From assembly GCF_001936475.1 (NCBI RefSeq), contig NZ_MSPQ01000009.1:184448-248447 (forward strand): 64,000 bases of DNA, written 5' to 3'. This stretch comes from Algoriphagus marinus (lineage in GTDB: Bacteria > Bacteroidota > Bacteroidia > Cytophagales > Cyclobacteriaceae). The number at the start of each line of letters is the position of its first letter. The stretch's first letter is position 1. The notes under the pieces are model-generated. The model saw nothing but the letters and a program-made list of their open reading frames with translations, was not told where the DNA came from and searched no databases. Both the position numbers and the translations under genes were made by a program. Below are positions 8,737-16,674 of the stretch, in pieces.

Positions 8737-8990
8737 CTCCGAGACTCAAAGAACTCCTTTTTTTTAGAAGAACTCTTATCGGTGGTACGGATATACTCCG
8801 CCTCTCCTTCCTCCACCTGATCAATCCAATCCGCAATCGGAAGATCTTCCAAAGTTTTAAAATCTTCTGAAGTCAACTGAGAATAAATATATTCAGTCAG
8901 TCTTGAAAGACTGATTTGATTCTGCTTTGCAAAGGCCTTAGCTTTTGCTATCACTTTGGAATCAAAAGCAAGCGTAATTTTAGTATCCAT
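8733..8990 (-). CDS. DUF6364-like antitoxin
   Basis: The 85-residue protein begins MDTKITLAFDSKVIAKAKAF, the ribbon-helix-helix-like pattern of DUF6364 antitoxins. This is followed by QISLSRLTEYIYSQL and an acidic C-terminal tail (EEGEAEYI) likely to wrap the toxin. It precedes the PIN gene with a 4-base overlap. I choose the ATG at 8990: the longer start at 9011 would place a TAnnTTTG box and the direct repeats of the probable operator inside the coding region. Confidence 0.8.
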   Translation of the reverse strand: MDTKITLAFDSKVIAKAKAFAKQNQISLSRLTEYIYSQLTSEDFKTLEDLPIADWIDQVEEGEAEYIRTTDKSSSKKKEFFESRR

Positions 8991-9000
8991 AGTTGAATTG

Positions 9001-9029
9001 TTATACGACAAAAATAAATATTTTATACG
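9001..9029 (-). promoter_or_regulatory. Candidate promoter/operator of DUF6364-PIN module
   Basis: Two TTATACG copies lie 22 bases apart (9001-9007 and 9023-9029), about two helical turns, on either side of TATTTTTG (complement of 9009-9016), a match to the Bacteroidota TAnnTTTG -7 box. This is the layout expected for autorepression by the antitoxin. No clear -33 TTTG was found. Confidence 0.35.
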
Positions 9030-9039
9030 TAAATTAAAA

Positions 9040-10200
9040 TCAATTTTTAGTTACCTCCTTCAATTTCAGCTTATAATAAATCACTTGATCTTCTTCGGTT
9101 TCGAAAAAATCCTGATGCTTCAGAGCCAAAATATCACCATTCTCTAAAGAGATTGTAGTAAAAATCAAACCTGGTGGAACAGGATTATCTGTTTGCAATT
9201 GATTAAAATCAAAATCAAAAACAGTCAAATATTTCTTCTTAAGCTTTTCTATTTCTCTCCTACCTTCAGGACTATCCCTATCAAATTGCCTAGCTAGGTC
9301 TTCAGAGACTCCTTTGTGATAGGTCACCACTATTTTATCCTTAGCTTGATAGATTTCTTGGATAGAACCGGGGAAATCATAGGCAGACAGTTCATTATAA
9401 TCCTCAGCATTTTCAAATGGAACACCCTTTTCCATTACTGCGTCAGTTACACCCAAACTCACTTCTTTTTGAAATAGTACTTCTCCCTCTTTCTCCTGAT
9501 AAACCCAAAATTTCAATTCATTTCTAAAATAAAGAATCCATTCGTTTCCAAATTTATGGACAGTGGGAAATGTCCAAAAATGAAAATTTCCATCGTTAAA
9601 AATAGAGTTGGGAGGAAATGGCATAGTAAAACGGGAAGTATGGGAAGCAGTATCAATTACTTCTAGAATAGGAGATTTATATAAATTCTTGATTAAATCA
9701 GCCAGATTATCCCAATCCAATTCCCCTTTCTCTGGCCTAATAAATGCGATATCTTCTCCCAAGGAATAATAAGGATCACCTTTAAGTCCATTTAAATAGA
9801 AATATTCTGAAGGCATTTTATAACTCCAAACCCTATTCCCTTGAAAATCATATCGATAAAATCCCTCCGGAGCAGCCATAAATTCAATCCCCCCATTAGA
9901 CAACCCTATGGGGTTTATCCATCCCGGCACCGCGTCCGGTCCATCAGTCGGGAAATTAAAAGTGGAAGAAATACTTCCGAATTTATCCAAAACCAACACC
10001 TCTCTATCCCCATTCCCCCAAGCCAAGTACTGCTGACTGGAAGAATCATAATCAATGATCCACAAGTCCCCCAAATAATCAATCTGAAGTGAGTCTACAA
10101 TTTCAATTGAATAGGTAGCAGCAGTATCCTGATTTGCTTGGTCGGAAGAATTACATGCAAATAGAACTAATAACCCAAAAAAAGTCATCAATTTTCTCAT
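9040..10200 (-). CDS. Lipoprotein, probably beta-propeller (DUF4221-like)
   Basis: The 386-residue protein starts at ATG 10200, followed at once by a lipoprotein signal (LMTFFGLLVLFAC), so the longer start at 10248 is rejected. The body is rich in aromatic beta strands separated by Gly/Asp turns (LWIIDYDSS, ILYFRNELKFWVYQ, VTYHKGVSE), typical of six-bladed propeller lipoproteins of Bacteroidota annotated DUF4221 or similar. No catalytic motif is visible. A protein of similar design is encoded at 62135-63361. Function unknown. Its 3' end is close to the promoter of the toxin-antitoxin pair. Confidence 0.6.
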   Translation of the reverse strand: MRKLMTFFGLLVLFACNSSDQANQDTAATYSIEIVDSLQIDYLGDLWIIDYDSSSQQYLAWGNGDREVLVLDKFGSISSTFNFPTDGPDAVPGWINPIGLSNGGIEFMAAPEGFYRYDFQGNRVWSYKMPSEYFYLNGLKGDPYYSLGEDIAFIRPEKGELDWDNLADLIKNLYKSPILEVIDTASHTSRFTMPFPPNSIFNDGNFHFWTFPTVHKFGNEWILYFRNELKFWVYQEKEGEVLFQKEVSLGVTDAVMEKGVPFENAEDYNELSAYDFPGSIQEIYQAKDKIVVTYHKGVSEDLARQFDRDSPEGRREIEKLKKKYLTVFDFDFNQLQTDNPVPPGLIFTTISLENGDILALKHQDFFETEEDQVIYYKLKLKEVTKN

Positions 10201-10250
10201 CCTGAAAAATAGAAAAAACGCTTCTGTGATTTTAGTTAAAAAAAGCAAAC

Positions 10251-11132
10251 TCAGCTCTTTCCGCCAACATTAAAGACAAATGCCCGATATTTCAGCAAAG
10301 CCACGAAAGTCGCACCACCAAAAGCATTCCCTAACAAAGCTGTACTCTGAAAAGAAATGTAATCCCAGAATGATATCTCAGGTGAGCTCATCATTCCCGA
10401 AAAAATCTCCACACTTCCAATAATACTATGGTGTAATCCGGTAAAAGCCATCACCGCGGTAATCAAAAATATCATCACTATTCTGCTGATAGTATCCCGA
10501 GCTGAAGCAAGTAACCAAGACAAAAGTCCCATCAACCAGCCTGCCAAAATCGCACTTACAAAGATCACCCCTAAACTGAAATCTAAAACATGAGTAGCGA
10601 TCTTGACCACCGTTTCTTGATCAAATAAATGAAGACTTGGGCCTAGCCACAGTAATATTAATGCTATAAAATATCCACCGATTAAGTTGCCACATATTAC
10701 CAAAGCCCAGATTTTCAAAAGACTTAACACATCTCGTTTTTTATTTAAAACAGGAAGAGTCAATAAGGCTGTCTGCTCGGTAAAAAGTATACTTTGCCCC
10801 AAAACGACCAAGATAAACCCCAAAGGATAGACAAAAGCAATCATTTTGAACATGGTGTCTTCACCTAGTTTTCCGTCCAGAAAATAGAATAAAGAACAAA
10901 TCATCAGGTAACTGAACCCTATCTCTAGACCTGCGGTCAGTGAACTTAATAAAATGCTTTGAGGGCTCTTTTCGTAAGTCTCTTGAGCATCGCTCAGCTG
11001 TTCACGAAGGATTTCTCCATGAGATTTGGCAGTATCCTTCTTTTGAGACTCTGATTTCTCAATCTCTCGATCTATTCGCCTTTGCTGCTCCTCTTCGAGT
11101 TGCTCTTTTGTTTTTTCTTTATTCCACATCAT
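10251..11132 (-). CDS. Formate/nitrite transporter (FNT) family protein, YfdC-like
   Basis: The 293-residue protein has an unusual charged, coiled-coil-like N-terminus of about 45 residues (Glu/Lys/Arg/Gln-rich) and then six membrane segments. The FNT fold is indicated by SSLTAGLEIGFSYL (helix 1), the long amphipathic middle part (LIGGYFIALILLWL), and GLHHSIIGSVEIF and ALLGNAFGGATFVAL (helix 5-6 area). YfdC-type proteins form pentameric channels for small monovalent anions. The substrate is unknown. The ATG at 11129 is an alternative start. It lies 51 bases upstream of the lipoprotein gene and may be cotranscribed with it. Confidence 0.85.
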   Translation of the reverse strand: MMWNKEKTKEQLEEEQQRRIDREIEKSESQKKDTAKSHGEILREQLSDAQETYEKSPQSILLSSLTAGLEIGFSYLMICSLFYFLDGKLGEDTMFKMIAFVYPLGFILVVLGQSILFTEQTALLTLPVLNKKRDVLSLLKIWALVICGNLIGGYFIALILLWLGPSLHLFDQETVVKIATHVLDFSLGVIFVSAILAGWLMGLLSWLLASARDTISRIVMIFLITAVMAFTGLHHSIIGSVEIFSGMMSSPEISFWDYISFQSTALLGNAFGGATFVALLKYRAFVFNVGGKS

Positions 11133-11191
11133 CCTAAAAGTTCATTTTCCATCTGACTACGACGGACTTATTTTATCTTTCAAAAAGCATA

Positions 11192-12214
11192 CTATCTTCT
11201 ACATTTCATTATTATCTGGGATTCAAACTGCTTATCATTTGACATGGTTGAAAAGAATTCTTTTAGATAGGATTTGGCGAGCTTGACATCACGTTCTTCC
11301 ATGAAAAGTTGATTGTCTACCAGTGCCATCAGCTCAGGCTCTTTAGCCAAAAACTCTTGCCGAACAGCCTGCATAATTCCTTCGTCTCTACAAAACCCTC
11401 GATAAAGCCGATCGGTTATTTTTTCGATATCTACCAGATTACTGACTTGCGCATAAGGAGGGCTAACCAAGCCAGTCATATCAAAATCATACGCCAATGG
11501 AATGAATTCGGTATCGGAAAGTTTCATGATCTTCTGATTGTGATAGAACATACTTGACCAATCCGTATTGCCGATCATGTATTGAAAGAGGTCATGACGG
11601 ACAGTTGCAGAGTCCATCAGGAAAGTAGGCCCCAGTTTTTTTTCATCAAAAATCTCCCCGCCGAATTTCTCCGCCACCAGGTCATCATCCTCGATCAAAA
11701 ACCCTATCAACTCACTTACTTCCCCTTTTTTATCATCCTCATCGACAAAGGAAATTTTCACCAAACGAGTTGGAAAAAAGTAGGGAGTGACTTTCTCATA
11801 CATCTTGTAGGCAAGGTATTCCTTTGCGATATAGCTCGGAGCATTTTTTGAGTCATTACAAGGCATGACTAGCTTTAAGCTTTTATGACCTTCAAACGGG
11901 GTTTCTTTTGATTTTTTCTTTTTGATTTTTATCCGAATCGGAGGATAGGAGCAATTATCCCTACGGAAATTACCTCGGGCTCTCAAGTCAATATCCAGAC
12001 TATCCCAACCACCTTCGGTGTTTTTATACATTAAAAATGTATCAATGAAGGTTGAGTCATTCGTTTCGGCCTTCACTTGTTTAGAAGAAAATTTCATCTG
12101 AATTTCCAGAGGTTCTTCGGTAGAAAAAAGCTCCGGATAAGTCTGAGAAAAAGAATTTAACGAAAGAAAGAATCCGATTAGGAAGAGTGCGAAAAATCGA
12201 TTTAGTACATTCAT
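11192..12214 (-). CDS. Exported CotH-kinase-like protein
   Basis: The 340-residue protein has a signal peptide (FFALFLIGFFLSLNSFSQ). Its middle contains DIDLRARGNFRRDNCSYPP and KSLKLVMPCND, followed later by IGNTDWSSMFYHNQ and FIPLAYDFDMTG. This order (ordered RGN strand, GNTDW, D-F-D) resembles the CotH family, atypical secreted protein kinases. The resemblance is by eye and the catalytic residues are not confirmed, so it may be only a distant relative. It is a minus-strand gene between the membrane protein and the FNT gene. Confidence 0.55.
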   Translation of the reverse strand: MNVLNRFFALFLIGFFLSLNSFSQTYPELFSTEEPLEIQMKFSSKQVKAETNDSTFIDTFLMYKNTEGGWDSLDIDLRARGNFRRDNCSYPPIRIKIKKKKSKETPFEGHKSLKLVMPCNDSKNAPSYIAKEYLAYKMYEKVTPYFFPTRLVKISFVDEDDKKGEVSELIGFLIEDDDLVAEKFGGEIFDEKKLGPTFLMDSATVRHDLFQYMIGNTDWSSMFYHNQKIMKLSDTEFIPLAYDFDMTGLVSPPYAQVSNLVDIEKITDRLYRGFCRDEGIMQAVRQEFLAKEPELMALVDNQLFMEERDVKLAKSYLKEFFSTMSNDKQFESQIIMKCRR

Positions 12215-12237
12215 TTTAATTCGGTTAAAGTTTATAA

Positions 12238-13029
12238 TTATTCAAAAATCGGATTGGCTTCTTTTTTAATTCTCTCCAATTCGAGCGAATCCAAATCAAA
12301 CGTTTCGAGTTTAATATCATCTATACCATCTTGGTCAAAAGGATTTTCCAACTGCTCCTGCACATTGAAAAGAGAGATGAGAATAAATGAAGATACGATC
12401 GAAAGGGAATAAAGAATCCACGAATCATTCATCGATGAAGATTCATTCAATCTATAAAGGATGGAAGGAACGTAAATAATCGGATAGAGGTAGATAAATA
12501 AAAGGCAGTAAGCCCTGATCGAAGTAGGAGTTCGATGAAGCTTGATCGCCGCAGTATTTTCAATTCCAATATGCACATCACGCATGAAACCGAGGACTTT
12601 GAGTAACCCATTGATTTTTACTTTACTGTTCATATGGATTAACATATCATTCACCTTGCTTACATCAGCCCTTAAACTTTCAATAGGAAGTGGCTCTGGC
12701 CCCAAATAGGAAATCAGTGACTTTGGAATTCGAAGAAGTATTTCCAAAACATCATCTTTCTCCTTAGATGAGATTTTTGTATTGCTTTCGATGCTGGACT
12801 TAACTGTAATTATTCCCGCCTTAAATCTGGACAAAAACTCTAATGCTTTTTCCCTGCGCTTGAATGCACTTCTGATCGTAAAAACCAATGGGAAAATAAT
12901 AGCAATACTGATCATCGTCAAATCAAAATTGTATTGAAAGTTGAATCTTATGGTCAGAAAAGTGGCAAACCAAGTGATGCCCAATGCAATCAAAGTTCGG
13001 GAATTGATAATAGACAGGTATTTTTCCAT
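12238..13029 (-). CDS. Membrane protein of unknown family
   Basis: The 263-residue protein has two hydrophobic segments near the N-terminus (TLIALGITWFATFLTI and LTMISIAIIFPLVF), a long soluble stretch of roughly 100 residues with basic and amphipathic helices, two more hydrophobic segments (AYCLLFIYLYPIIYV and WILYSLSIVSSFILI) and an acidic tail. The layout faintly recalls bestrophin-like channels, but I cannot confirm the family. It sits 23 bases upstream of the CotH-like gene, same strand. Confidence 0.6.
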   Translation of the reverse strand: MEKYLSIINSRTLIALGITWFATFLTIRFNFQYNFDLTMISIAIIFPLVFTIRSAFKRREKALEFLSRFKAGIITVKSSIESNTKISSKEKDDVLEILLRIPKSLISYLGPEPLPIESLRADVSKVNDMLIHMNSKVKINGLLKVLGFMRDVHIGIENTAAIKLHRTPTSIRAYCLLFIYLYPIIYVPSILYRLNESSSMNDSWILYSLSIVSSFILISLFNVQEQLENPFDQDGIDDIKLETFDLDSLELERIKKEANPIFE

Positions 13030-13181
13030 TTAAAAAAGGCTCCGAGAGAAAATCAGTTAAAGAAGTTTAATTCAACCCTGATGAAAAGATTCTAAACTCA
13101 AAATATTTCAACAGCTCAATGGAAATATACTAAAAATCTTAGGATGAAATCAAAAATCCAGACCAAAGAAACAGATCAGTC

Positions 13182-13856
13182 TCATCTCATTTTTAAAGCA
13201 ATAGATCTAAATTCCACCTCAGCGCCTTCTGCCTGAAGAGCAATCTGACCCTTGGTTGCAGTTGCACCGAAGCCTTCATTTACTAAGACTCCATTCACCC
13301 AAACGGTCACCCGATCTTGGCTACATTCGACTTTTAAGTGATTCCATTCCCCTAGTGCTTTCTCAGTATCATCTGTCAAATTGATTATTCGTCGCTCCTT
13401 CCCTTCCGTCACTCCCCAATTTTCCTTTGACCCCCGCCTAGCTTCCATATTTTCCACTTGTATATTCTCTTGAATACACCAGAAATCTCCGGCATTCTGA
13501 TACATCAGCTGAACCTCAATGGACTTGGGAAACATCCCATATAATGCACGGGGAGTTGAGGCATGAACTAAAACCCCACAATTCCCCGGTTCTCCAGCGA
13601 AGCGATAGTCAAGCTCTAAGGTGTAATTTTCATAAATCGCATCCGTAATCAAATGACCTTGAGGAGTCCCTAAACTCACCAAAAGTCCATTTCTAACTAT
13701 AAATGGAACTCGAAGGGAACTGTCATTCTGTAAATCAGGAACATCGATATGCCATCCTTTAAGATCTTTTCCATTAAAAAGTGAAATCTCTTTTCCTTGA
13801 GCAAAGACAATCTGAAAAGAGATAAGAATAATAAGAAAAGTGATGGTCAGTTTCAT
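13182..13856 (-). CDS. DUF1080 (3-keto-disaccharide hydrolase-like) exported protein
   Basis: The 224-residue protein has a signal peptide (LTITFLIILISFQIVFAQ) and then one DUF1080 jelly-roll domain: SLFNGKDLKGWHI, the strand ELDYRF, the signature GNCGVLVHAS, EVQLMY, GEWNHLKVECS and VTVWVNGVLVN. DUF1080 proteins are lectin-like domains, and some act as 3-keto-glycoside hydrolases together with Gfo/Idh dehydrogenases. Metal or catalytic residues cannot be assigned. It carries copy B of the conserved upstream element. A Gfo/Idh gene lies 7 kb away on the other strand. Confidence 0.88.
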   Translation of the reverse strand: MKLTITFLIILISFQIVFAQGKEISLFNGKDLKGWHIDVPDLQNDSSLRVPFIVRNGLLVSLGTPQGHLITDAIYENYTLELDYRFAGEPGNCGVLVHASTPRALYGMFPKSIEVQLMYQNAGDFWCIQENIQVENMEARRGSKENWGVTEGKERRIINLTDDTEKALGEWNHLKVECSQDRVTVWVNGVLVNEGFGATATKGQIALQAEGAEVEFRSIALKMR

Positions 13857-13934
13857 GTGTTTATAATTTGGTTTTTATTGGCTAGGTAGCCTGTCCCGTT
13901 CCGATATGTTTCGGGATTGGGAGAATCTCACTGG

Positions 13935-14001
13935 GTTACAATCATTCCAGTTTGTCACTTTTTGGTCATGCCTGTCTGCCTCAGTCATGCTCGGTTTCAT
14001 A
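13935..14001 (-). promoter_or_regulatory. Conserved upstream element, copy B
   Basis: Same core as copy A with changes: CGAGCATGACT, then about 19 extra bases that duplicate the CATGAC word, then CAAAAAGTGACAAACTGGAA and TGATTGTAA. The gene-proximal leader AAATTATAAACACATG is identical to copy A. Between core and leader there is a hairpin-like insertion (TCCCG paired with CGGGA, 13890-13920). Confidence 0.5.
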
Positions 14002-14026
14002 GATTCAGATTGGATTAGAATTTACC

Positions 14027-14422
14027 TTATCGAGGCCTTGCCTCCCAAATCCTCATGAACAGCATGTGAGCCATTCTTCGCGCATGCTCTTTGGCAAAGT
14101 CAGCTATTTCTCCTTCAAAATACCGATCAATTGTCATAAACCAAAGCTCCAGCCAATTTCCAAAATGTGCTTGCTCTATGGAATGATCTACTTTCTGATC
14201 CACCTGCTGATGGACTTTAGTGGGGTTAAATTGACCTTTTCCCGGTCCAGTTTGAAGTAAAATCATTTCCCAAAAATCAGAAAGATGTACTAAATGATGA
14301 TCCCAATCTTGGACAACCGAATTAAAGATTGGTCCTAAGGTCTCATGAACCCGAATTTCTTTATAAAATCTTCGAACTAAAAAATCTACTTCTTTTCGGC
14401 TTTTGATGTCAATTCTGTCCAT
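14027..14422 (-). CDS. Group III truncated haemoglobin
   Basis: The 131-residue protein starts at ATG 14422; a TTG at 14428 would overlap the upstream stop. It has the compact 2/2 globin pattern of trHb group III: an N-terminal helix with VDFLVRRFYKEI, the CD region with PIF, a DFWEMILLQTG segment, and the proximal-His helix QAHFGNWLELWF with His86. The C-terminus HARRMAHMLFMRIWE is also typical. Group III proteins bind haem; roles in oxygen, nitric oxide or sulfide handling are proposed. It probably shares an mRNA with the phosphodiesterase just upstream. Confidence 0.9.
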   Translation of the reverse strand: MDRIDIKSRKEVDFLVRRFYKEIRVHETLGPIFNSVVQDWDHHLVHLSDFWEMILLQTGPGKGQFNPTKVHQQVDQKVDHSIEQAHFGNWLELWFMTIDRYFEGEIADFAKEHARRMAHMLFMRIWEARPR

Positions 14423-14424
14423 GA

Positions 14425-15675
14425 TCAATCTTTCAGAATCTTCTCCAAAACTTCCAGTTTCCCATCAATTTCTTCTGAAATGGGTAGACCTAAAATCTTA
14501 CAAATGAGTGGATAAATGTGGATATTATCAAAGGATTCGATTCCCATTCCTGATTTAATTTGAGGCCCCTGAGCATAGAAAATTCCATGCATCTCAGGGT
14601 ATTCTTGGCTATAACCGTGGGTACCTCTTACACTCGTTCCATCAATTCGCATTCTACGGCTCACGACTTCCCTGTATTCTTCATTATCAATAAAGTAATG
14701 CCCCAAATCAGCCAAGACAATCACATCGCCAATTCGATCTCCGTGAAGACTAACATCATGATAATATTCTCCATCTGCCGGATCAAAAACTTTAAAGCCA
14801 ACTGCTTCCTTTCTTATCTCTTCTATAACTTTTGCTTTGTCCTTTGGATCATCGAGATAGATATGGGCTAAAGCTCCACTATTGACTACTTTACCGGAAA
14901 CATCTTGTGTAATTCCATCAAGCGAAATATAGTTTTCCAAAGACACATCAGCCATCCCATGATCGGAAACGATGATAATATTCACATCTCGGTCTAGGCT
15001 TTTGACTCCCTCAAATAATGCACCCAACTCCCTATCCAATTGTTCTAATCGCTGGGAAAGCTTAGCATCATTAGTTGCTCCGTAACCATGTCCGACATCA
15101 TCCATATCAGAAAAATACATCGTGATCATCCTGGGTCTGATTGAATCTGGCATTTGCAGCCATTCAAAAACCTTAGAAACTCTGGTTAGATTATTTACAC
15201 GCCCATCATAATCATAGTAATAACTAGGCCGAACACCCTGCACATCTGCTTCAGAGCCCACGAAAAAGTAACTCGCTGCCTTCATCCCATTCTGCTCGGC
15301 AAGTACCCAAAGTGGAGTCCCACCATACCAACTCCCGTCAATTACCAATTCTCTATTATTGATTTTGTAGGTATCATTTTTATCAGGATTATAAAATGAA
15401 TTATCAACGATGCCATGATGCTCAGGTCTTAATCCGGTAGCAATTGTATAGTGATTTGGAAATGTCTTTGTTGGAAAAGATGGAATCAAGGAATTTGCTG
15501 CAACGCCACTGGCAATGAATTTCCGAAGATTCTCAGGTTGAAATCGCTCCACATAATCATATCGAAATCCATCCAGCGATATTAAGATCACATGAGGATC
15601 TGATTTCTCCTGACTCATTGAAGGATTCAAAATAAAGAGCAAACAAATGCTAAAAATGCTCAAGAATTTTTTCAT
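14425..15675 (-). CDS. NPP-type alkaline phosphatase family phosphodiesterase, exported
   Basis: The 416-residue protein has a signal peptide (FLSIFSICLLFILNPS) and an alkaline-phosphatase-superfamily core: VILISLDGFRYDY with metal Asp35, PTKTFPNHYTIATGL with nucleophile Thr71, then DMDDVGHGYG, IIVSDHGM and GTHGY supplying the other zinc ligands. The PTKTFPNHY block is characteristic of ectonucleotide pyrophosphatase/phosphodiesterases, which cleave nucleotide or lipid phosphodiesters in the periplasm or at the surface. All metal positions seem present. The globin gene follows directly. Confidence 0.9.
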   Translation of the reverse strand: MKKFLSIFSICLLFILNPSMSQEKSDPHVILISLDGFRYDYVERFQPENLRKFIASGVAANSLIPSFPTKTFPNHYTIATGLRPEHHGIVDNSFYNPDKNDTYKINNRELVIDGSWYGGTPLWVLAEQNGMKAASYFFVGSEADVQGVRPSYYYDYDGRVNNLTRVSKVFEWLQMPDSIRPRMITMYFSDMDDVGHGYGATNDAKLSQRLEQLDRELGALFEGVKSLDRDVNIIIVSDHGMADVSLENYISLDGITQDVSGKVVNSGALAHIYLDDPKDKAKVIEEIRKEAVGFKVFDPADGEYYHDVSLHGDRIGDVIVLADLGHYFIDNEEYREVVSRRMRIDGTSVRGTHGYSQEYPEMHGIFYAQGPQIKSGMGIESFDNIHIYPLICKILGLPISEEIDGKLEVLEKILKD

Positions 15676-15906
15676 GGTACTTTCCTTTAGGATGCGTCAA
15701 AGTTCTTCCTTTCTCGACAAAACACAAATGAATAGACAAACTTGAAATAAAACTTTTAAGACAATTGCGAATCGGTCAGTTTCTTTTTACTCACTTTTCC
15801 CCAAAATCGGCAAATCCTTACTGAGATAAAATCAAAATAGTCCCCGGACAAGCCAATTTTGACACGGTATAAGATTTGGGTGTAGGTAAATCAAATATCA
15901 ATAAAA

Positions 15907-16581
15907 ATGAAAACTATCAACAAATTAGTAATTGGTTCAATGTTAATAGGCCTATCATTTGGGACCTTTAGTTGCGGCACAAGCAACGCTGTAAAAGGCG
16001 GGGCCATAGGTGGTGCAGCTGGAGGTGCTTTAGGTGGAGTCATGGCAGGCGGAGAAAATACTGCATTAGGTGTGATTTTAGGATCAGCAATCGGCGGATC
16101 TGCCGGAGCTATCATTGGAAAGCAAATGGATAGACAGGCAAAAGAATTGGAGAAATTGGAAAATGCGGAAATCGAACGCGTAGCTGAAGGAATCAAAATC
16201 ACTTTCGATTCTGGATTGATGTTTCCAACAAATCAATTTGCACTTACTGAGCAGTCTAAAACAAACTTGCGCGAACTTGCAGAATCTCTTAAAGAATACC
16301 CAGATACGGATATCTTGATTAATGGACATACCGACAACACGGGAAAAGAAGCTTACAACATGAATTTATCAAAGAAAAGAGCTGGATCTGTCAAAAACTT
16401 CTTGACCTCTCTAGGAGTAGAAAATGGTAGATTAGAAATAGTAGCTTTTGGAGAAGAAATGCCAATAGCTTCAAATGAAACTGAGGAAGGAAGACAAAAA
16501 AACAGAAGAGTTGAAGTAGCTATTTCCGCTAATGAGAAAATGCAAAATGATGCAAAAAATGGCGAATTGGATAAAAATTAA
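15907..16581 (+). CDS. OmpA family lipoprotein with glycine zipper
   Basis: The 224-residue protein has a lipoprotein signal ending in FGTFSC (Cys23), a glycine-zipper stretch (GGAIGGAAGGALGG and AIGGSAGAIIG, about residues 32-77), and a C-terminal OmpA peptidoglycan-binding domain (INGHTDNTG, LSKKRAGSVKNFL, GRLEIVAFGEEMP, NRRVEVAI). The layout is that of YiaD/Pal-like envelope proteins, anchoring the outer membrane to peptidoglycan. It is a single gene with its own terminator. Confidence 0.92.
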   Translation: MKTINKLVIGSMLIGLSFGTFSCGTSNAVKGGAIGGAAGGALGGVMAGGENTALGVILGSAIGGSAGAIIGKQMDRQAKELEKLENAEIERVAEGIKITFDSGLMFPTNQFALTEQSKTNLRELAESLKEYPDTDILINGHTDNTGKEAYNMNLSKKRAGSVKNFLTSLGVENGRLEIVAFGEEMPIASNETEEGRQKNRRVEVAISANEKMQNDAKNGELDKN

Positions 16582-16610
16582 GGTTTAATTCATTACAAAT
16601 TAGTGATACT

Positions 16611-16642
16611 GAAGACGCCAAATATGGCGTCTTCTTTTTTTT
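16611..16642 (+). terminator. Rho-independent terminator after OmpA lipoprotein
   Basis: A perfect 10-bp stem, GAAGACGCCA and TGGCGTCTTC, with a 4-base AATA loop is followed by eight T. It lies 30 bases after the stop of the OmpA-family gene and 33 before the next gene. Confidence 0.9.
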
Positions 16643-16674
16643 AATAGGCAGAGAAATATCTCTAAATTCAAGGC

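Noticed and set aside
15858..15878. TTTG and TTTG-like boxes before the OmpA lipoprotein as promoter
   Set aside because: Spacing between the two boxes is about 10 bases too short for the Bacteroidota consensus.
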